Shown here one piece after another: positions 6,029-9,383 of a stretch of 9,383 bases of DNA. Made by a program: the position numbers and the translations under genes. The notes beneath the pieces were generated by a model, which ran no database searches, was not told where the DNA came from, and was given only the letters and a program-made list of their open reading frames with translations. This stretch comes from an uncultured Erythrobacter sp. (lineage in GTDB: Bacteria > Pseudomonadota > Alphaproteobacteria > Sphingomonadales > Sphingomonadaceae), in contig CAMYIQ010000203.1 of assembly GCA_947258465.1 (NCBI GenBank), forward strand, positions 1 through 9,383, written 5' to 3'. How positions within the stretch are numbered: the first letter of the stretch is position 1; the number at the start of each line of letters is the position of its first letter.

Positions 6029-8356
6029 ATGAGATCGATCGTCAAAATTCTGCTGGCCGGGACCGCTTTCGCAGCGCCGGGCCATATCCTTGCGCAGGAC
6101 ACTACCGTCGCTGCCGCTGGGGGCGATGGGGCCGAGGATGTCGAGGAAGCCGGTGGCCTGGATGTCATCGTCGTCACGGCGCAAAAACGCGAACAGGGGC
6201 TTTCCGACGTTCCGATTTCGATTTCGGCAGTTACCGGTGAAGCGATCGAGTCTTATGGCCAGGCCAATCTGGAATCGGTCTCGTCCTCGATCCCCAACCT
6301 CAAGATCACCCAGACAGCCATCGCAAACCGCATTGCCATTCGCGGCATCGCCTCGGGCGATAACAAGGGCTTCGAGCAATCCGTGGCAATGTTCGTCGAC
6401 GGCATTTACTACGGGCGCGACCAGTTGAGCCGCATGCCTCTGGTCGATCTGCAGCGGGTCGAGGTTCTGCGCGGGCCACAGCCAACGCTTTTCGGCAAAA
6501 ACGCCATTGCCGGTGCTGTGAATGTGGTGAGCCGCCGTCCGACCGACCATTTCGAAGGATCGCTCAGCGCGAGCTACGAATTCGAGCATGAGGAAACGCG
6601 CGTTACGGGCGTCGTTTCCGGGCCGATCTCGGACACGGTCGGCGCGCGCGTCGTGGGATATTACCGCGACATGGACGGCTATTTCTACAATACGCGGCAG
6701 GATCGCAACGAACCCAACGTCCGCGAAGCCTTCGTGCGCGGGATGTTGGCTTTCGAGGGTGATAGCCCCCTGTCTGCCGACCTCAAGGTCGAATATGCCG
6801 ACTTCAAGACCAAGGGGCAGCCGCGCGAAGCTTTCGGTCCGGTAGGGAGTTACAGCCTTATATTTGCAGGGCCGCTATTCGTTGAAACGGACGAGGATTA
6901 TGTCCGGGCCGACGGAGGCTACGAGAGCCGCAACAAGATATTCAACGCGGTGGTCAACGCCAATCTGGAGCTGGGCGATCATACGCTTACGTCGGTGACG
7001 GGCTATCTCGACTATAATGTCGCGGAGACGATCGACGTCGACTTCACCAATCTACCCTTGCTCGACGGCACTGCCCAGTCGGAAGATTATCGCCAGTTTT
7101 CGCAGGAGCTGCGGATCGCTTCGCCGGGCGATCGGGCGTTCAACTACATCGCCGGGGTTTATTACCAGAACACCAAGCTGGGCGTGACCGATCACGTGCA
7201 GTTCAATCCGTTTTTCTTCGGAACGCCGTTCAGGGCGTTGGGCGATACCTCCAACGACCGCGACTATTCGCAAAAGTCCGACCTGTATTCCGTCTTCGCC
7301 CAGGGCGAATATTCTCTCACCGACGATCTGCGTATCACCTTGGGGGCCCGTTTCAATCACGAGAGCAAGACGGGTAGCCGCGCCCTCGAGATCAATCGCG
7401 GGCCGCTCAGCCTAGCGGCCACGCCGCCGATCATCGATCCGGTCGTGATCGGAACATTCCGGGCACTCAACATCGAGGCGCACACCATATCGGGCGAGCT
7501 GAGTGAAAGCTCGTTCAACCCGATGGCCAATATCCAGTATGACGTGACCGAAGCCCTGATGCTCTACGCGTCGTTCGCACGCGGCTCCAAGGCCGGCGGT
7601 TTCGACGCGCGCGGCAATTCGCTGCCAAGTTCGACCACCGTCGCTTCCCCCGGCGCATTCAAGTTCGGTGACGAGCGAGCCGACAACGTCGAAGTGGGGC
7701 TGAAATACCAGACCCGCGATCTGGCGTTCAACCTCTCTGCCTATCGCACGAAGTATACCGATCTGCAGACCAACGTGTTCGACGGCGTTCTCAACTTCAA
7801 CGTCAAGAACGCCTCGGGCGCGAAGACGCAGGGTGTCGAGGCGGACATGCGCTGGGCGCTGGACGAGCACTTCACCCTGAGCGCGGCCGTCGCCTATCTC
7901 GATTTCGAATTCACCGATTTTCCGCTCGGCCAGTGCTATTTCCAGCAGGTGCCGGATAATGGCGGCTTCTGCAGCTATTCGGGCAAGCGCAACGCACTTA
8001 CGCCGGAATGGTCAGGCAATCTCAACGGCGATTTCAATCACGAGATCGGCCGCAATCTGAAGCTGGGCATCAATCTCAACGCCGATTTTTCGAGCAGCTA
8101 CATTGCCGCGGCCAACCTCGACCCGCGTACCAAGCAAGATGGCTATGTGAAAATGGGCGCTCGGCTCTCGCTCGGCCATGTCGATGACAACTGGACGATT
8201 GCGTTGATCGGCCGCAATCTCACCAACGAGCGGATCATGCAGACTGCCGGCGCCTTGCCCTTGGCCACCACAATCACGGGCGGGACGGGCATCGCCTACA
8301 ATGCCATCTATGATCGGCCGCGCAATATCGCACTGCAATTCGATCTGACATTCTGA
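6029..8356 (+). CDS. TonB-dependent outer-membrane receptor
   Basis: A complete 775-residue receptor that would carry a ligand across the outer membrane using TonB-ExbBD energy. Residues 1-22 form a signal peptide (MRSIVKILLAGTAFAAPGHILA, shown here in part: MRSIVKILLAGTAFAA), with cleavage likely near A22-Q23. A TonB box-like stretch DVIVVTA lies at 45-51, followed by the plug (about 58-170) with VEVLRGPQPTLFGKNAIAGA (145-164) and NVVSRRP. The rest is a 22-strand-type barrel, with the repeated GxRxNLTN-like block near the C-terminus (LIGRNLTNERI) and a terminal Phe775 (IALQFDLTF), the usual outer-membrane assembly signal. Only two Cys are seen in the mature protein, Cys636 and Cys648, in a probable surface loop. 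There is no N-terminal sigma-regulator interaction domain. It is divergent from the catabolic operon and shares its control region, so it probably imports the operon's substrate. The ligand cannot be predicted; iron-siderophore uptake is possible but is not suggested by the neighbours. Confidence 0.96.
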   Translation: MRSIVKILLAGTAFAAPGHILAQDTTVAAAGGDGAEDVEEAGGLDVIVVTAQKREQGLSDVPISISAVTGEAIESYGQANLESVSSSIPNLKITQTAIANRIAIRGIASGDNKGFEQSVAMFVDGIYYGRDQLSRMPLVDLQRVEVLRGPQPTLFGKNAIAGAVNVVSRRPTDHFEGSLSASYEFEHEETRVTGVVSGPISDTVGARVVGYYRDMDGYFYNTRQDRNEPNVREAFVRGMLAFEGDSPLSADLKVEYADFKTKGQPREAFGPVGSYSLIFAGPLFVETDEDYVRADGGYESRNKIFNAVVNANLELGDHTLTSVTGYLDYNVAETIDVDFTNLPLLDGTAQSEDYRQFSQELRIASPGDRAFNYIAGVYYQNTKLGVTDHVQFNPFFFGTPFRALGDTSNDRDYSQKSDLYSVFAQGEYSLTDDLRITLGARFNHESKTGSRALEINRGPLSLAATPPIIDPVVIGTFRALNIEAHTISGELSESSFNPMANIQYDVTEALMLYASFARGSKAGGFDARGNSLPSSTTVASPGAFKFGDERADNVEVGLKYQTRDLAFNLSAYRTKYTDLQTNVFDGVLNFNVKNASGAKTQGVEADMRWALDEHFTLSAAVAYLDFEFTDFPLGQCYFQQVPDNGGFCSYSGKRNALTPEWSGNLNGDFNHEIGRNLKLGINLNADFSSSYIAAANLDPRTKQDGYVKMGARLSLGHVDDNWTIALIGRNLTNERIMQTAGALPLATTITGGTGIAYNAIYDRPRNIALQFDLTF

Positions 8357-8366
8357 TCGATGAAAC

Positions 8367-8431
8367 GTAGCCCAGCCGCAGTGTCAGACGCAGCCTGGCG
8401 GGTCTCCCCCGTCGGGCTGCGGGCAGGCTAC
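8367..8431. repeat. Imperfect long inverted repeat downstream of the receptor gene
   Basis: GTAGCC (8367-8372) pairs with GGCTAC (8426-8431), and CCGCAG (8376-8381) pairs with CTGCGG (8417-8422), leaving a symmetric 3-by-3 internal loop. Inside, GGCGGG (8398-8403) can pair with CCCGTC (8408-8413) with one G-T pair. The structure starts ten bases after the receptor stop codon. No T-run follows, so it is not a standard intrinsic terminator. It could be a 3'-end stabilising stem, a Rho-assisted terminator or a small repeat element. Confidence 0.4.
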
Positions 8432-8433
8432 CT

Positions 8434-8595
8434 ATGAGGTCCCAGGACTACCCCGAGGGTGCCTACGGCGATCCGGCGATGGAGATGGTCATCGTAAAGC
8501 TTGCATCGCCTCCCTTAGCAGCCGATGCGCATATCGACGGAGTGAGTTTACCAGCCTACCAGGCAATTGCCGACCATCTCGTGCAGAGAGAATGA
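8434..8595 (+). CDS. Doubtful small ORF, 53 residues
   Basis: An ATG at 8434 opens a 53-codon frame ending in TGA at 8593-8595, in the otherwise geneless gap between receptor and regulator. The product starts MRSQDYPEGAYGDPAMEMV and ends PAYQAIADHLVQRE. I do not recognise a family, signal peptide or membrane segment. The upstream GCAGG, six bases before the ATG, is a weak Shine-Dalgarno. Third-position G+C is only about 60 percent, lower than expected for a real gene in this genome. It could be a small protein, a leader ORF for the regulator starting 31 bases later, or chance. Confidence 0.2.
   Translation: MRSQDYPEGAYGDPAMEMVIVKLASPPLAADAHIDGVSLPAYQAIADHLVQRE
8475..8510. repeat. Short inverted repeat GGCGATG / CATCGCC
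   Basis: GGCGATG (8475-8481) and CATCGCC (8504-8510) are perfectly complementary over seven bases around a 22-base loop. The loop itself contains GATGGTCATC, which could form an alternative small stem. It lies about 115 bases upstream of the HxlR-type gene. No T-run follows. It may be a weak hairpin, an operator or chance. Confidence 0.25.
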
Positions 8596-8626
8596 GCGAG
8601 TTCCAATTGAGCGCATCGAGGCAGAA

Positions 8627-9383
8627 ATGAAGCAGGGAACGATCAGGGCGTGCTCGATATGGCGTGCGCTGGAGGTTGTCGGCGATGTCCCGGTCCTGTT
8701 GATAATGGAACGGGCGTTTCTTGGCACCAAGACGTTTCAGAGCTTCGTCGAAGAAACTGGCGTCCCGCGCTCCGTGGTGAGCGATCGCCTCAAAAAACTG
8801 GTCGCCGAGGAATGCCTGTCGAAACGATCGGTGGGACACCGACGGCACAGCCGCTACCACCTGACCGAGAAAGGGCGCGCATTGTTTCCTGTTGCCCTGG
8901 CTATGGTCGGTTGGCAGCACGAATGGGAGAGCGGACAACGCGGCTTCTCCGTTCAACTGGTTCATGCAAGCTGCGGCCATGTTGTGGAGCCGCATGCAAA
9001 CTGTTCCTGTTGCGGCCAGGAGATCGACCCGCGAGATGTCGCTTGGAAACCGGGACCGGGCCTCGTTCAGGTCGTGCCGCATTACAGCGCGCGGCGGCGT
9101 CCCTCGAAGGGCGTAACAGACCGCCGCGACAAAGCCGCGCTGGTCGATACGGTCATTGCCTTGTTCGGGGATCGCTGGTCGACCTTGATCGTGCGAGCCA
9201 TGTTTGCCGGATTCCATCGTTTTGAACAGATCCAGCAGGATACGCAAATGGCCCCGAATATCCTGTCGGGCCGCATCTCCGAATTGATGGAGGCGGGCAT
9301 TCTGACGTCGCGGCAATACACCGATCACCCTCCACGGCAGGAATACCGCCTGACCGCCAAGGGAAGGGCGCTCTACCCGGTCA
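8627..9383 (+). CDS. Tandem HxlR-type winged-helix transcriptional regulator, cut by window edge
   Basis: 252 codons are present and the frame is open at the right edge. Residues about 9-100 form one HxlR (MarR-like winged helix) domain: CSIWRALEVVGD, then TFQSFVEETGVPRSVVSDRL as the recognition region and SRYHLTEKGRALFPVA as the wing and following helix. A Cys/His-rich linker (HASCGHVVEPHANCSCCG, 113-130; Cys116, 126, 128, 129) looks like a small zinc ribbon. Residues about 170-252 repeat the domain: VIALFGDRWSTLIVRAMFAG, MAPNILSGRISELMEAGI and QEYRLTAKGRALYPV. The second copy lacks the N-terminal Cys of the first. HxlR proteins bind DNA as dimers; a tandem version could act as an intramolecular pair. 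The ATG at 8627 has GAGG five bases before it and precedes the domain by the usual short tail. It probably controls the divergent locus, which is inference from position. Confidence 0.9.
   Translation, partial: MKQGTIRACSIWRALEVVGDVPVLLIMERAFLGTKTFQSFVEETGVPRSVVSDRLKKLVAEECLSKRSVGHRRHSRYHLTEKGRALFPVALAMVGWQHEWESGQRGFSVQLVHASCGHVVEPHANCSCCGQEIDPRDVAWKPGPGLVQVVPHYSARRRPSKGVTDRRDKAALVDTVIALFGDRWSTLIVRAMFAGFHRFEQIQQDTQMAPNILSGRISELMEAGILTSRQYTDHPPRQEYRLTAKGRALYPV

Larger units (their letters stand above)
8357..8626. other. Intergenic gap between receptor and regulator genes
   Basis: These 270 bases contain the two inverted repeats and the doubtful 53-codon ORF described separately. I see no tRNA, recognisable riboswitch, insertion-sequence end or convincing promoter for the regulator. 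A weak TTGCCG (8567-8572) with GAATGA 17 bases later is too poor to call. Confidence 0.5.

Noticed and set aside
5888..6589. Minus-strand open frame spanning the divergent promoter and receptor start
   Set aside because: It is a shadow of the receptor's signal peptide and plug region; it has no recognisable domain and would cover the promoter.
8367..8431. Intrinsic terminator for the receptor gene
   Set aside because: The stem is good but no run of T follows on either strand, so it is listed as an inverted repeat instead.
8489..9328. Minus-strand open frame (279 codons)
   Set aside because: It is antisense to the tandem HxlR gene, whose plus-strand frame has clear repeated winged-helix motifs.

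Overview
The window looks like a chromosomal catabolic locus from an alphaproteobacterium, most likely a sphingomonad (Novosphingobium, Erythrobacter, Altererythrobacter or a relative). This is inferred from the high G+C, the TonB-dependent receptor of the type that is abundant in that order, and the mix of degradative genes. No database search was possible. I see no rRNA, tRNA, CRISPR array, transposase or prophage gene.

Left part (1-5891, minus strand). Five tightly packed genes run right to left: a flavin-dependent nitronate-monooxygenase-family oxidoreductase (5891-4941), a carotenoid-cleavage-type non-haem iron oxygenase (4935-3439), a class I acyl-CoA/aryl-AMP ligase (3437-1746), an SCP2-type thiolase with the HDCF motif (1741-512), and a classical thiolase cut by the window edge (508-1). 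Gaps are only 1-5 nt. For three of the four downstream genes the Shine-Dalgarno sequence lies in the last codons of the gene before it; the ligase has no clear one. The genes therefore almost certainly form one translationally coupled operon that continues past the left edge.

Middle (5892-6028). A 137-bp divergent control region holds interlaced GTAT/ATAC inverted repeats, a GTTGCAAC palindrome and a plausible promoter for the operon.

Right part (6029-9383, plus strand). A complete 775-residue TonB-dependent outer-membrane receptor is followed by about 270 bp with inverted repeats and a doubtful 53-codon ORF. Then comes the start of a transcriptional regulator with two HxlR winged-helix domains joined by a Cys/His-rich linker, cut by the right edge.

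How the genes may work together (inference). The receptor would import a hydrophobic or bulky compound. The iron oxygenase would split a C=C bond in it, the ligase would activate a resulting acid as a CoA thioester, and the two thiolases would shorten the chain. The flavin enzyme would oxidise or reduce an intermediate, and the tandem HxlR protein could control the locus. A carotenoid-cleavage-type oxygenase in the same operon as a ligase and two different thiolases suggests an uncharacterised route for a stilbenoid, apocarotenoid or other unsaturated terpenoid. The substrate cannot be read from the sequence.
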